34,621 bases of DNA, taken from Eubacteriales bacterium (GTDB lineage Bacteria; Bacillota; Clostridia; Christensenellales; Aristaeellaceae). The stretch lies in NCBI GenBank assembly GCA_028693055.1, contig JAQUWD010000042.1, positions 1-34,621 on the forward strand, in the 5' to 3' direction. Positions 16,907 through 24,706 of the stretch are shown piece by piece (within the stretch, counting starts at the first letter, position 1; each line of letters opens with the position of its first letter). Below the pieces are notes generated by a model. The model saw only the letters and a program-made list of their open reading frames with translations. It made no database searches and was not told the origin of the DNA. The translations under genes and the position numbers were made by a program.

Positions 16907-17765
16907 CCACCTTCATTTGCAGCAGCGTAAGAATCGCGATCACGATAAAGACCACAAAGGACAGCGCGGTCGCATAGCCAAAATTGGGCGTATATTTAAA
17001 GGCTAGATTGTAGATGTAATGGGAAATAGACAAAGTCGCGTTTGCCGGGCCGCCGTTGGTTAAATTGACGGATTCGTCAAACAGCTGGATCGTACCGCTT
17101 AAGGTCATGATGCACAGCAGCACCAGCGTGGGGCGCAGCAAGGGAAGGGTAACGCGGAAGTATCGTTGAAAGCCGCTAGCGCCGTCGATGGTTGCGGCTT
17201 CATAAATGGCGGGGTCAATGCTTTGCATAGCAGCGGAAAGAAAGACCATGTTGTAGCCGGTCCAGCGCCAAACCAACGCAATGAGAATCACCATCCGCGA
17301 GGTCCATGCGCCGCCGAAAAAATTGATTCCGTTTTGATTCAGACCTGTGAATCGGAGCACCGTATTGATTAAGCCGTCGCTGGCGAATAAAATGCGGAAA
17401 ACCAGAGAATAGGATACGGAAGCCATGGCGCATGGCAAAAAGATCATCACCCGATAAAGACCCGGGCAACGAAGATGAACGTTGTTAAGGGCTTGTGCAT
17501 ATAAAAGCGCCAATCCAAGCATGACGGGGATTTGCAGCAAGTAGACCAAGGTGTTGCCTACGGTGGTTTGAAAAGTGGGGTCCTTTAGGATACGCAGATA
17601 GTTGCTAAAGCCGGTCCATTTCATATTGTTTCCCATGCCGGTTTGCAGGGAAATTCCAAAGGCTTGGATAATAGCGCTAAAGCTCATGATAAAAATCATC
17701 ACGACCGCAGGCGCAATAAACAGCCATCCCACAAGGTTGAGGCGTTTGGCATAGGTCAGCTTCAT
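16884..17765 (-). CDS. Carbohydrate ABC transporter permease (MalF/UgpA type)
   Basis: The 293-residue first permease of the importer has six membrane segments and an EAA loop, IYEAATIDGASGFQRYFRVTLPLLRP, at about 195-220. The N-terminus (RLNLVGWLFIAPAVVMIFIMSFS) matches CUT1-family permeases. ATG 17765 follows an AAAGGGGG-type site. It is separated from the binding-protein gene by a stable hairpin (17795-17835), which may lower its expression relative to the binding protein. Confidence 0.93.
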   Translation of the reverse strand: MKLTYAKRLNLVGWLFIAPAVVMIFIMSFSAIIQAFGISLQTGMGNNMKWTGFSNYLRILKDPTFQTTVGNTLVYLLQIPVMLGLALLYAQALNNVHLRCPGLYRVMIFLPCAMASVSYSLVFRILFASDGLINTVLRFTGLNQNGINFFGGAWTSRMVILIALVWRWTGYNMVFLSAAMQSIDPAIYEAATIDGASGFQRYFRVTLPLLRPTLVLLCIMTLSGTIQLFDESVNLTNGGPANATLSISHYIYNLAFKYTPNFGYATALSFVVFIVIAILTLLQMKVGDKRDEM

Positions 17766-17794
17766 GGATAAGCCCCCTTTCCTTTATTTGAAAG

Positions 17795-17835
17795 TCAAGG
17801 GCGGCAGCCGCGTTTTTCGTGCCTGCCGCCCTTGA
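17795..17835 (-). promoter_or_regulatory. Hairpin between binding-protein and permease genes
   Basis: A perfect 13-base inverted repeat (17795-17807 with 17823-17835, TCAAGGGCGGCAG) lies directly after the binding-protein stop. No T-run follows on the minus strand, so it looks like an RNA-stabilising or partial attenuation element rather than a full terminator. Confidence 0.7.
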
Positions 17836-17860
17836 TTTAGGCGTCGCTTTGCGAAGCCCT

Positions 17861-19147
17861 TTACATTCCGCTGATAAAGTCAACCGTATCCTGAGCGGCG
17901 TCTAGTTCCGATTGCATATCGGCTCCGCCTAAAATGTTGGAGACAGCTACCATCAGTGCATCCTGCGTTTCGTCATATGCTGCGCTGGTATAGCAGGCGA
18001 GCATGTGGGAAACAAAGGAGCCCAAGGTTTCAAATACCTTTTGATTGCCGAAGAACGCATCCTCCGCGCCATAGACCTCCGCGCTCCCAGCGGTGGGCAG
18101 ATAAGCGGCGATATAGTTGGAAGCGGAAAGAATCTTGGCGTAATATTCGTCGCTCAAGGAGCCGCCCATAATGCTCGTCAGGAAAGCAACTGTACCTTCG
18201 AGATTTTCGCATTTGCTGGTAATCATCCAGCTGCTGCCGCCGCTGGAGGCGTAGTTGCTCGCGCCCTCAATCTGTGCTACCGCAGGCAGATTGGTTACGC
18301 CCCATAGCCCGGACTGGTCTGCTGCGTCCTTGCAGGAGTTCATAATCCACATGCCGTTCATGGTTCCGGCACTGGTGCCCGCGTTCAGGCTGCTCATGTA
18401 TTCGTCCCAGTTTGTAACGACCTTTACCGTTCCCGCATTGACCAAGGAGCTGTACAGGTCGATCACGGCGTTCAGCTTCTCGTTGGCTTTCAGGTTTGCG
18501 GAGCCGTCCTCGTTAAACAGGCTGCCGCCGGCCGACATGAGCATCATGGAAATCAGGGTTGCATCGTTGGGGGTGGAAATCAGAGGATGACCCGTCTTTT
18601 CCAGCACCGCCGCGCCAACGCTCTGAAAGTCGTCCCATGTGACGTCGGTCAGATCCTGTAAGGAATATCCTGCTTGCTCCAGATAGTCCGTGCGATAGCA
18701 TGCCACGCCGACGCTGGAATCGAAGGGAATGCCATAGAGCTTTCCCTCGTAGGTATCCCACGCAATTTTTGCCTGATCAAAGGTCGCGGTATCAACGCCG
18801 CTATTGCTCAGGTCTGCGAACGCATCGCCATAAGCCCTGACCATCATAGGAATGGAGGTATCCTGCATCAAAATGACGTCCGGCAGCTGGGTCAAATCCC
18901 CGGAGCTGGTGATGGTTGCAATTTTGGTGCGTACATCTGCTAGCGCCATCACGGTGATATCCAGCTGTACGTTGCCCAAGTCCGCCTCTTTGTACATTTC
19001 AGCCCCTGTAGTCAGCAAATCCTCGTTGGGGGACCAGCACCAAACGGACAATACCATAGGCTCTGCGTCGGCAGCCAAAGCAGACGAGCCCGCCAGCAGC
19101 AGACAAACAGTCAAAACCAGAGAAAGAATAGACCTAATGTTCTTCAT
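17861..19147 (-). CDS. Extracellular sugar-binding protein of ABC importer
   Basis: A CUT1-type solute-binding protein of 428 residues that captures oligosaccharide outside the membrane. It starts with a signal peptide (MKNIRSILSLVLTVCLLLAGSSALA, cut expected after residue 25). The only Cys in it, Cys15, follows Val and sits in the hydrophobic core, so this is not a lipobox. The mature part has family landmarks such as GDLTQLPDVILMQ, EGKLYGIPFDSSVGVACYRTDYLEQAGY and NGMWIMN. ATG 19147 has GAGG eight bases ahead; a longer frame to 19219 is not used. It is first in the operon with two permeases, the CE15-like esterase and the GH88-like enzyme, and diverges from an AraC regulator. Confidence 0.9.
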   Translation of the reverse strand: MKNIRSILSLVLTVCLLLAGSSALAADAEPMVLSVWCWSPNEDLLTTGAEMYKEADLGNVQLDITVMALADVRTKIATITSSGDLTQLPDVILMQDTSIPMMVRAYGDAFADLSNSGVDTATFDQAKIAWDTYEGKLYGIPFDSSVGVACYRTDYLEQAGYSLQDLTDVTWDDFQSVGAAVLEKTGHPLISTPNDATLISMMLMSAGGSLFNEDGSANLKANEKLNAVIDLYSSLVNAGTVKVVTNWDEYMSSLNAGTSAGTMNGMWIMNSCKDAADQSGLWGVTNLPAVAQIEGASNYASSGGSSWMITSKCENLEGTVAFLTSIMGGSLSDEYYAKILSASNYIAAYLPTAGSAEVYGAEDAFFGNQKVFETLGSFVSHMLACYTSAAYDETQDALMVAVSNILGGADMQSELDAAQDTVDFISGM

Positions 19148-19305
19148 GTGGGAAACCTCGCTTTCGTATTTCTTGATTATACAAAATTGTAAACGACATA
19201 TCTCAGCATTTTTTTGCAAAAAACATGCATTTTATTTGATGCGTCATAGAGTCTTTGGTAGGAATATGGACCTATATGTTGTATATATAAAGAGGGAGGC
19301 TGAAT
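19148..19305. promoter_or_regulatory. Divergent control region between binding-protein operon and araC-type gene
   Basis: A minus-strand -10 box TATAAT (19181-19176) serves the transport operon, but at 17 bases upstream the -35 position reads GAGATA, which is poor. This suits a promoter that needs an activator. A perfect 14-base palindrome, TTTTTTGCAAAAAA (19210-19223), lies upstream, followed by GCATTTT-like repeats. The araC-type gene has GGGAGG before its ATG at 19306; its promoter is less clear, with TTGGTA near 19253-19258 as a candidate. Confidence 0.5.
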
Positions 19306-20184
19306 ATGGAGTATTTAGATTATTTGGTAGAGTGTAATTTTACCGAAGCTACCGACACGCTGGACAAGAATTATGTAGCTCATGCAAAATATGAGATGTT
19401 TTTGCTCCTGCACGGCGATGTGACAATTTTAATCAATTCCCGTAAATATCATTTGCAGGACGGCTCCTTGGTGCTGCTAACGCCCAGAGATCTGCACCTA
19501 ACCATGAACAACACCTCGGAGACCTATCGGCGCATTACCATGCACTTTGATCCCAAGGTGGTGCAGATGTTTAACACCAACAATACCAATCTGTTAAGCT
19601 GCTTTCATCAGGCTTCTGCCGCTCAGCGCAACATTATACAGCTGGACGAGGAACAGGTTCATGAATATGTACGGCTTGCCAGCAGCATTGCACCCTATTG
19701 GGGTTCTCGTATTTTTGGTGACGATCTGACCGCACTTTCCTCGTTGGTGCTGCTATTGGTGTATGTGAATCGGGCTTTTCTTACGCAACGCATTGCCGTT
19801 CCGGTGCCATGCTCGCCCTTGGTGATACAGATAGCGGATTATGTGGATGAGAACCTTGGGCAGAACCTATCCGTGGCTACGCTGGCAGAGCAGTTTTCCT
19901 ATTCACAGTCCTACATCAGTACGCTGTTTTCCAAGCAGATGGGGGTTTCCCTGAAGTACTTCATTATCACGAAGCGCATCGCCTACGCCAAGCAGCTTCT
20001 GCTGGTGGCGGATAATTCCGTTATGAGCGTTTGCGAGCAATGCGGTTTCAATGACTACTGCAATTTCATACGCTCCTTTAAGCAAATTGTGGGAATTACG
20101 CCCTTGCGTTGGAAACAGGAGGCGTGGGCGAAAGCTCCCCGGAATGACGAGACGGGGGAGGGCGTGATGGCGCTAGGAATTTAA
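19306..20184 (+). CDS. AraC-family transcriptional regulator
   Basis: A 292-residue activator. The N-terminal cupin-like ligand domain (about 1-130) includes LLLHGDVTILINSRKYHLQDGSLVLLTPRDLH. The C-terminal DNA-binding domain (about 172-275) has two helix-turn-helix units: LSVATLAEQFSYSQSYISTLFSKQMGVS and SVMSVCEQCGFNDYCNFIRSFKQIVGITPLRWK. GGGAGG precedes the ATG by six bases. It is divergent from the first uronate operon, the usual layout for an AraC activator of sugar uptake, and the weak -35 box there supports this. The inducing sugar is unknown. Confidence 0.92.
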   Translation: MEYLDYLVECNFTEATDTLDKNYVAHAKYEMFLLLHGDVTILINSRKYHLQDGSLVLLTPRDLHLTMNNTSETYRRITMHFDPKVVQMFNTNNTNLLSCFHQASAAQRNIIQLDEEQVHEYVRLASSIAPYWGSRIFGDDLTALSSLVLLLVYVNRAFLTQRIAVPVPCSPLVIQIADYVDENLGQNLSVATLAEQFSYSQSYISTLFSKQMGVSLKYFIITKRIAYAKQLLLVADNSVMSVCEQCGFNDYCNFIRSFKQIVGITPLRWKQEAWAKAPRNDETGEGVMALGI

Positions 20185-20284
20185 AGGCGCGCTATAACCC
20201 TATAGCAAACCGCGTTTCCAACCTGTACGATTGGTTCAAGTAAAATAAGGAACTCTATCGTAAGAATGAAATGCCAATAAATCG

Positions 20285-20319
20285 TTGACGCTATCACGGC
20301 ATACCGTTATAATGATAGC
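20285..20319 (+). promoter_or_regulatory. Promoter with embedded operator of toxin-antitoxin pair
   Basis: TTGACG (20285-20290), 17-base spacer, TATAAT (20308-20313). A perfect inverted repeat, GCTATCA (20290-20296) and TGATAGC (20313-20319), brackets the spacer and -10 box. The arms are 23 bases apart centre to centre, about two helical turns, as expected for a dimeric HTH repressor bound to one face. Confidence 0.75.
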
Positions 20320-20333
20320 AGGAGGTGAGAATT

Positions 20334-20903
20334 GTGACGCTGACGACGCTTATCCAGCAGAAAGGGCTGACTGTCTATGCGCTCTCAAAGGCAAGTGGGA
20401 TTCCATATACAACGGTCAGCGATATTTGTAGCGGAAAGACGCGACTTGAAAAATGCTCTGCAGAAACGCTCTACAAGCTGTCCAAGGAGCTGGGTACGAC
20501 AATGGAAGCGCTCATCGAGCCTTATGTCGCGCAGCGCACCGCCTTTGAGCTTTTCAAAAGCAATGTTTGCCACCGCCTGCGTGAGCTTGGCGATACCAAT
20601 TTTATTATTGATACTCTGACGAAAGATGACATCTATAAATACTATCGTCGGATGTGGTATCCGGAAGCCTTGTATTTGTTGGCAATGCTGGATTATATCA
20701 GTCATATCAACGCGATCCCATTGTGTAGCGAATATGATGCGCTTCGAAAATGCAAGCTACAAAAGCCGTTATTTCCGGGAAGTGTCCTTGCGAGCGCGGC
20801 GATGCTCAATAATGATCACGTGAAGGAACAGGCTATGCAGCAGGCAATCCCAGAATTCATGCGGTTTAACATTGTGGAAAGTGAGGTACGCAATGTCATT
20901 TGA
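20334..20903 (+). CDS. Xre-type HTH protein, probable antitoxin/autorepressor
   Basis: A 189-residue protein with an N-terminal Cro/CI-type helix-turn-helix (LIQQKGLTVYALSKASGIPYTTVSDICSGKTRLEKCSAETLYKLSKELG, about 5-55). An uncharacterised C-terminal region follows, containing DIYKYYRRMWYPEALYLLAMLDYISH. The GTG at 20334 is preferred because AGGAGGTGA lies five bases upstream; GTG 20325 falls inside that site. The next gene, a nucleotidyltransferase, overlaps by 11 bases. Pairing an HTH gene with a nucleotidyltransferase in this order is known from AbiE-like and DUF6036-type toxin-antitoxin modules. The antitoxin role is inferred from this layout. Confidence 0.8.
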   Translation: MTLTTLIQQKGLTVYALSKASGIPYTTVSDICSGKTRLEKCSAETLYKLSKELGTTMEALIEPYVAQRTAFELFKSNVCHRLRELGDTNFIIDTLTKDDIYKYYRRMWYPEALYLLAMLDYISHINAIPLCSEYDALRKCKLQKPLFPGSVLASAAMLNNDHVKEQAMQQAIPEFMRFNIVESEVRNVI

Positions 20904-21660
20904 AAGCGCGGCCTATTTCACAAAGGACAATCTTGATACTTACCTCAAGGCACTTGCAAAGGAATTTCGTAAGCTGAACGGCAAGGCTGTACCCGCAGAG
21001 ATTGTGCTAATCGGAGGGGCGGCAGTGCTGGCTAATTATCAGTTTCGTCATATGACCACTGATATTGACGCCATCATTCATGCGTCCTCCGCGATGAAGG
21101 ACGCGATCAGTCGCGTAGGAGATCAATACAATTTGCCTGTCGGCTGGATCAATGCTGATTTCATGAGAACGGGTTCGTATTCCCCGATGCTTGATGGATA
21201 TTCGGAATATTATAAGACCTTCTCCAATGTTCTTACTGTTCGTACCATATCTGCTGAATACTTGATTGCCATGAAGCTGCGCGCCGGTCGAATGTTCAAG
21301 AACGATATGTCTGATATTCTTGGCATTCTGGCCGAGCATGAACAGAAAGGTACGCCAATTACGCGGGAGCGTGTGGAACAGGCCGTTCAAAACCTTTATG
21401 GCGGCTGGCAAGACATATCACCCCAATCCAGAACAGTTATTGATTCAGCCTTTGATCATGGTGATTTCGTCGAAGCGTATCAGCGTGTGCAGGCTGAGGA
21501 GCTTGACGCGAAGAACATGCTGGTGCAATTTGAACAAGACTATCCGAAAGCCGTTTCAGAATCCAATGTTAACAGCATTTTGCAAGCTTTACGTGCAAAG
21601 ACGAAGAACCAATCTCTCCATAAGAACAATTCATCAAAAAACATGGACGAACAGGAATGA
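20893..21660 (+). CDS. Nucleotidyltransferase-fold protein, probable toxin
   Basis: A 255-residue protein with the minimal nucleotidyltransferase signature: VLIGGAAVLANYQFRHMTTDIDAII gives Gly41-Gly42 and the metal-binding pair Asp57 and Asp59. A conserved helix with Lys follows (SAEYLIAMKLRAGRMFKNDMSDI), as in DUF6036/AbiEii-like proteins. Family members can transfer nucleotides to tRNA or to other targets. The C-terminus (about 170-255) is polar and Lys/Asn-rich at the end. ATG 20893 follows GTGAGG; the frame from 20872 is not used. It overlaps the HTH gene and has no other partner. Toxicity and target are not shown by the sequence. Confidence 0.78.
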   Translation: MSFESAAYFTKDNLDTYLKALAKEFRKLNGKAVPAEIVLIGGAAVLANYQFRHMTTDIDAIIHASSAMKDAISRVGDQYNLPVGWINADFMRTGSYSPMLDGYSEYYKTFSNVLTVRTISAEYLIAMKLRAGRMFKNDMSDILGILAEHEQKGTPITRERVEQAVQNLYGGWQDISPQSRTVIDSAFDHGDFVEAYQRVQAEELDAKNMLVQFEQDYPKAVSESNVNSILQALRAKTKNQSLHKNNSSKNMDEQE

Positions 21661-21720
21661 TCATCGGGCGGCGAAAGCCTCTAAAAGTGAAACACCCCAT
21701 GACAAACGGCGCTATTCCCC

Positions 21721-21749
21721 TTGCATCCAGAAGTTCCCTGTGATAGGAT
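21721..21749 (+). promoter_or_regulatory. Candidate promoter of the flavoprotein gene
   Basis: TTGCAT (21721-21726), 17-base spacer, TAGGAT (21744-21749), 37 bases ahead of the ATG. The -10 box is only moderate. Confidence 0.5.
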
Positions 21750-21786
21750 GAAACGGTTGTCCTAAAAAAACACCCATGGAGGCCTT

Positions 21787-23400
21787 ATGCTGCGTGTTCA
21801 TCAATTAAAGCTGACGCTAGACGAAGCCGCGCTGCCTCAGGACGCGGTTTTGCGCCGCCTGCTGGCTCGTTATTTAAAAATTTCGGAAAGTGACGTCGAC
21901 TCGGTGAAGCTTCAAAAAAAGAGCGTGGACGCTCGTGATAAGGGTGACGTTCATTTTTCGCTGACGGTCGATGTTACCTTTAAAAATGGCAGCCTTGAGA
22001 AAACGATCGCCGCGCGTTTTCGGCCTAATCAGGCTGCGGTGGTGGAGCAAACCGCTCAAGCGCCGGATTTGTTCGCTGCTGAATGGAACCGCTGGGATGA
22101 TCAACAGGGGCGGCCTTTGGTAGTTGGCGCAGGCCCAGCTGGACTGTTTTGCGCGCTGGCGCTGGCTCGTCGGGGCGCAAAGCCCCTTCTGATTGAACGG
22201 GGACAGCCTGTGGAAAAGCGCGGGGCTCATGTGGAGATTTTTGAGCGAGAGGGCGTATTAAACGAAGAGAGCAATGTGCTCTTCGGCGAAGGCGGAGCGG
22301 GGGCGTTCAGTGACGGCAAGCTGACCTGCGGCCTCAATAGTCCGCATATCCAAACGGTGCTGCGCACCTTCTATGCCTGCGGCGCGCCGGAGGAAATCCT
22401 GACCGCCCAACGCCCCCACATCGGTACGGATGTGCTGCGTAAGGTGCTAGTCAACGCACGTATGCGGCTGTGCGAGCTGGGGGGCGAGGTGCGCTTCGGC
22501 TGTAAGCTGACGGGGCTGATTCTTCGGGATGGAGCGGTAGCTGCGGCGCGGATTTGTCAGGAGGGCCGCACGGAGGAGATCACCGTTCGAAAAGTGTATC
22601 TGGCTATCGGCCATAGCGCCCGGGATACCTTTGAATGGCTGTATGACCTCGGCGTGCCTATGGAGCAAAAGCCCTTTGCTATTGGAGCGCGTATAGAGCA
22701 TTTGCAGCGGGAAATCGACCGAGGCCAGTACGGTTCAGCAGCGGGACATTCTCAGCTACCGCCTGCCGAATATAAATTGAACGTACCCACTCCCGACGGC
22801 AGGGGTGTGTACACCTTTTGCATGTGCCCCGGGGGACAGGTAATCGGCGCGGTGAATCAGCCGGGGGAGATCAATGTAAACGGAATGAGCTTCCATGCCA
22901 GAGACGGAATCAACGCCGATGCGGCGTTGCTGGTGGGGGTCAGACCCCAGGATTATGGCAGTGACCATCCGCTGGCTGGAGTGGCTTTCCAGCGGCGGAT
23001 CGAGCAGGCGGCTTATCGCCATTGCGGCGGCTTCCGCGCGCCCTGCCAGCGGGTGGAGGATTTGCTGGCGGGGCGGGAAACAAAGGCCTTGGGTCAGGTA
23101 CAGCCGACCTATCGGCCCGGCGTTACCTTGGGAGATCTTGCCTGCTGCCTTCCTTCCTTTGTGCTTGACGCTTACCGGCTGGCGCTGCCTCAATTCGGGC
23201 GGCGGCTGAAGGGCTTTGACGCGCCGGATGCGCTGTTGACCGGCCCGGAAACCCGAAGCTCCTCTCCGGTGCGGTTTTTGCGCAAGCCCAATCGGGAAAG
23301 CGCCATCGCCGGCTTGTATCCTTTGGGCGAGGGGGCGGGCTATGCGGGTGGAATTGTGTCGGCGGCGGTTGACGGCCTGTGTGCCGGCATGGAAGCATAA
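21787..23400 (+). CDS. FAD-dependent oxidoreductase (COG2509-like)
   Basis: A 537-residue flavoprotein of a widespread but uncharacterised family. Residues 1-85 form a small N-terminal domain (RVHQLKLTLDEAAL, then ISESDVDSVKLQKKSVDARDKGDVHFSLTVDV). The FAD Rossmann motif is VVGAGPAGLFCALALARRGAKPLLIERG (about 112-139). Further family landmarks are LFGEGGAGAFSDGKLTCG, the AIGHSARDTFEWL segment and the C-terminal PLGEGAGYAGGIVSAAVDGLCAG. GGAGG lies four bases before the ATG. The HAD gene follows after 15 bases, so they are probably cotranscribed. The substrate is unknown; the family is typically annotated only as NAD(P)/FAD-dependent dehydrogenase. Confidence 0.9.
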   Translation: MLRVHQLKLTLDEAALPQDAVLRRLLARYLKISESDVDSVKLQKKSVDARDKGDVHFSLTVDVTFKNGSLEKTIAARFRPNQAAVVEQTAQAPDLFAAEWNRWDDQQGRPLVVGAGPAGLFCALALARRGAKPLLIERGQPVEKRGAHVEIFEREGVLNEESNVLFGEGGAGAFSDGKLTCGLNSPHIQTVLRTFYACGAPEEILTAQRPHIGTDVLRKVLVNARMRLCELGGEVRFGCKLTGLILRDGAVAAARICQEGRTEEITVRKVYLAIGHSARDTFEWLYDLGVPMEQKPFAIGARIEHLQREIDRGQYGSAAGHSQLPPAEYKLNVPTPDGRGVYTFCMCPGGQVIGAVNQPGEINVNGMSFHARDGINADAALLVGVRPQDYGSDHPLAGVAFQRRIEQAAYRHCGGFRAPCQRVEDLLAGRETKALGQVQPTYRPGVTLGDLACCLPSFVLDAYRLALPQFGRRLKGFDAPDALLTGPETRSSSPVRFLRKPNRESAIAGLYPLGEGAGYAGGIVSAAVDGLCAGMEA

Positions 23401-23415
23401 GAAGGCGGTGGGAAA

Positions 23416-24075
23416 ATGATACGCGGCGTTTTATTTGATATGGACGGCGTTTTGCTGGATACAGAGCGATTAGGCTCCCAGCTATTGCCCAAGGTATTGG
23501 AGGAAATGGGGTATTCGTCCCCCGAGGGGCTTTATCTCAGACTGCTGGGCGTGAATCAGCATCTGGGCGGCCAAATTTATCGCGAGGTCTTTGGGGATGA
23601 TTTTCCGCAAGCGGAGGCCAACCGCCGTTTTTTTCAACGATTGATGGAGGTAGCGGCAGCGGGCGCACTGCCGCCAAAGCCTGGCTTAAGCCGTTGTATG
23701 GAGGGGCTCCGTGCCCGAGGGATTCCCTGTGCGTTGGCAACCAGCAGCGAGAGAACCGTGGTGGAGCTGTATCAGCGAGCCGTACCTGCTTTGCAGAATT
23801 GCTTTGACGCAACGATTTGCGGGGTGGAGGTGCCGAATGGCAAGCCTGCGCCGGACATTTATCTTTTAGCGGCGAAAAAGCTGAAGCTAGCGCCGTCGGA
23901 GTGCTTGGGCGTGGAGGACAGCCGCAACGGTCTGAAAAGTCTGCGCGCTGCCGGTTGCTACAGCCTCATGATCCCGGATTTGCTACCGTTTGATGAAAGC
24001 CTTGCGCCCTATGTGGATCGGGTGCTTGATAGCTTGGACGAGGTTTGCGGCCTTGTGGACAGGCTGAACGGATAG
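23416..24075 (+). CDS. HAD-superfamily phosphatase/phosphomutase
   Basis: A 219-residue HAD hydrolase with a small alpha-helical cap. Motif I is FDMDGVLLDTE (nucleophile Asp8, acid Asp10), motif II is ALATSSERT, the conserved Lys is in NGKPAPDIYL and motif IV is GVEDSRNG. This arrangement is that of beta-phosphoglucomutase and related sugar phosphatases. The cap residues do not let me choose a substrate. It is 15 bases after the flavoprotein gene with GAAGGCGGTGGG before its ATG. Confidence 0.88.
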   Translation: MIRGVLFDMDGVLLDTERLGSQLLPKVLEEMGYSSPEGLYLRLLGVNQHLGGQIYREVFGDDFPQAEANRRFFQRLMEVAAAGALPPKPGLSRCMEGLRARGIPCALATSSERTVVELYQRAVPALQNCFDATICGVEVPNGKPAPDIYLLAAKKLKLAPSECLGVEDSRNGLKSLRAAGCYSLMIPDLLPFDESLAPYVDRVLDSLDEVCGLVDRLNG

Positions 24076-24209
24076 AAAGCCGGACGATGTTTACCGTGGG
24101 CAGGCCTGTGCAGAAGCTGTCTCTATCTGGACTAAAGGCGCTCATTGAGAGACGTAGCTTCCACCTGTAATCCGTGCTGAGCGTTGCATTGTAAATATTG
24201 ATAATAAGA

Positions 24210-24255
24210 TAAAAAGAGAGACCTTATAGGATTTTCAAACCCTATAAGGTCTCTC
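24210..24255 (-). terminator. Terminator of tRNA-Leu
   Basis: A perfect 15-base stem (24216-24230 with 24241-24255) is followed on the minus strand by TTTTTAT. It begins five bases after the tRNA CCA end. Confidence 0.9.
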
Positions 24256-24259
24256 GGCA

Positions 24260-24345
24260 TGGTGCCGAAGGTGGGACTTGAACCCACACGGTATTGCTAC
24301 CAACGGATTTTGAGTCCGTCACGTCTGCCATTCCATCACTTCGGC
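24260..24345 (-). tRNA. tRNA-Leu (anticodon CAA)
   Basis: The minus strand folds into a class II tRNA. The acceptor stem is GCCGAAG/CTTCGGC, the anticodon arm ACGGA-CTCAAAA-TCCGT with anticodon CAA (reads UUG), followed by a long variable arm. The T arm is GTGGG-TTCAAGT-CCCAC and the CCA end is encoded. Length is 86 bases including CCA. Confidence 0.96.
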
Positions 24346-24359
24346 TAATGACCTCAATG

Positions 24360-24388
24360 ATTATAGCACAATTTTAGCGCTAATGCAA
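24360..24388 (-). promoter_or_regulatory. Promoter of tRNA-Leu
   Basis: Minus-strand TTGCAT (24388-24383), 17-base spacer, TATAAT (24365-24360), 14 bases ahead of the tRNA. Confidence 0.8.
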
Positions 24389-24669
24389 TAACCTGGGCGT
24401 ATGACACTTGAGATGAATGGGAAAGAAGAATGCTACCGCAAGAAACGCCTGAAAGTCAATGTGGGCCTTATTTTTGACTCGCACATTGAATATAGGAGAG
24501 CAATGAGAAGGCCTCCAAAGTGAATATTCTTTTTATTTTTTGGGGATAATTGTTAAGCTATTATCGTAATGCGCCGTTGAGTGTCCTATAAAAAATCATC
24601 CCAATCTGTTCGCTGTTATAACTGAGATTAGTATAACAGAGATTCGTATGACGATCGACCGTTAAAACA
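24389..24669. other. AT-rich intergenic stretch without a gene
   Basis: No credible coding frame is seen. It contains an 8-base inverted repeat TCAATGTG (24456-24463) / CACATTGA (24482-24489), an AT-rich tract near 24525-24545, and copy B of the dispersed stem-loop motif near its end. It separates the tRNA from the GC-rich repeat block. Confidence 0.6.
24614..24652 (+). repeat. Dispersed stem-loop motif, copy B
   Basis: TGTTATA (24614-24620) pairs with TATAACA (24632-24638) around the loop ACTGAGATTAG. A second partial copy of the loop, GAGATTCGTATGAC, follows at 24639-24652. Compared with copies A and C, the loop is nearly the same while both stem arms differ together. Confidence 0.6.
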
Positions 24670-24706
24670 GCTCCGATGATCGATGCCACGCATCATTCAT
24701 CGGAGC
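24670..24706. repeat. Inverted repeat at the edge of the GC-rich repeat block
   Basis: GCTCCGATGA (24670-24679) is the exact reverse complement of TCATCGGAGC (24697-24706), which is the first ten bases of repeat unit 1. A smaller GATG/CATC pairing lies inside. Confidence 0.65.
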
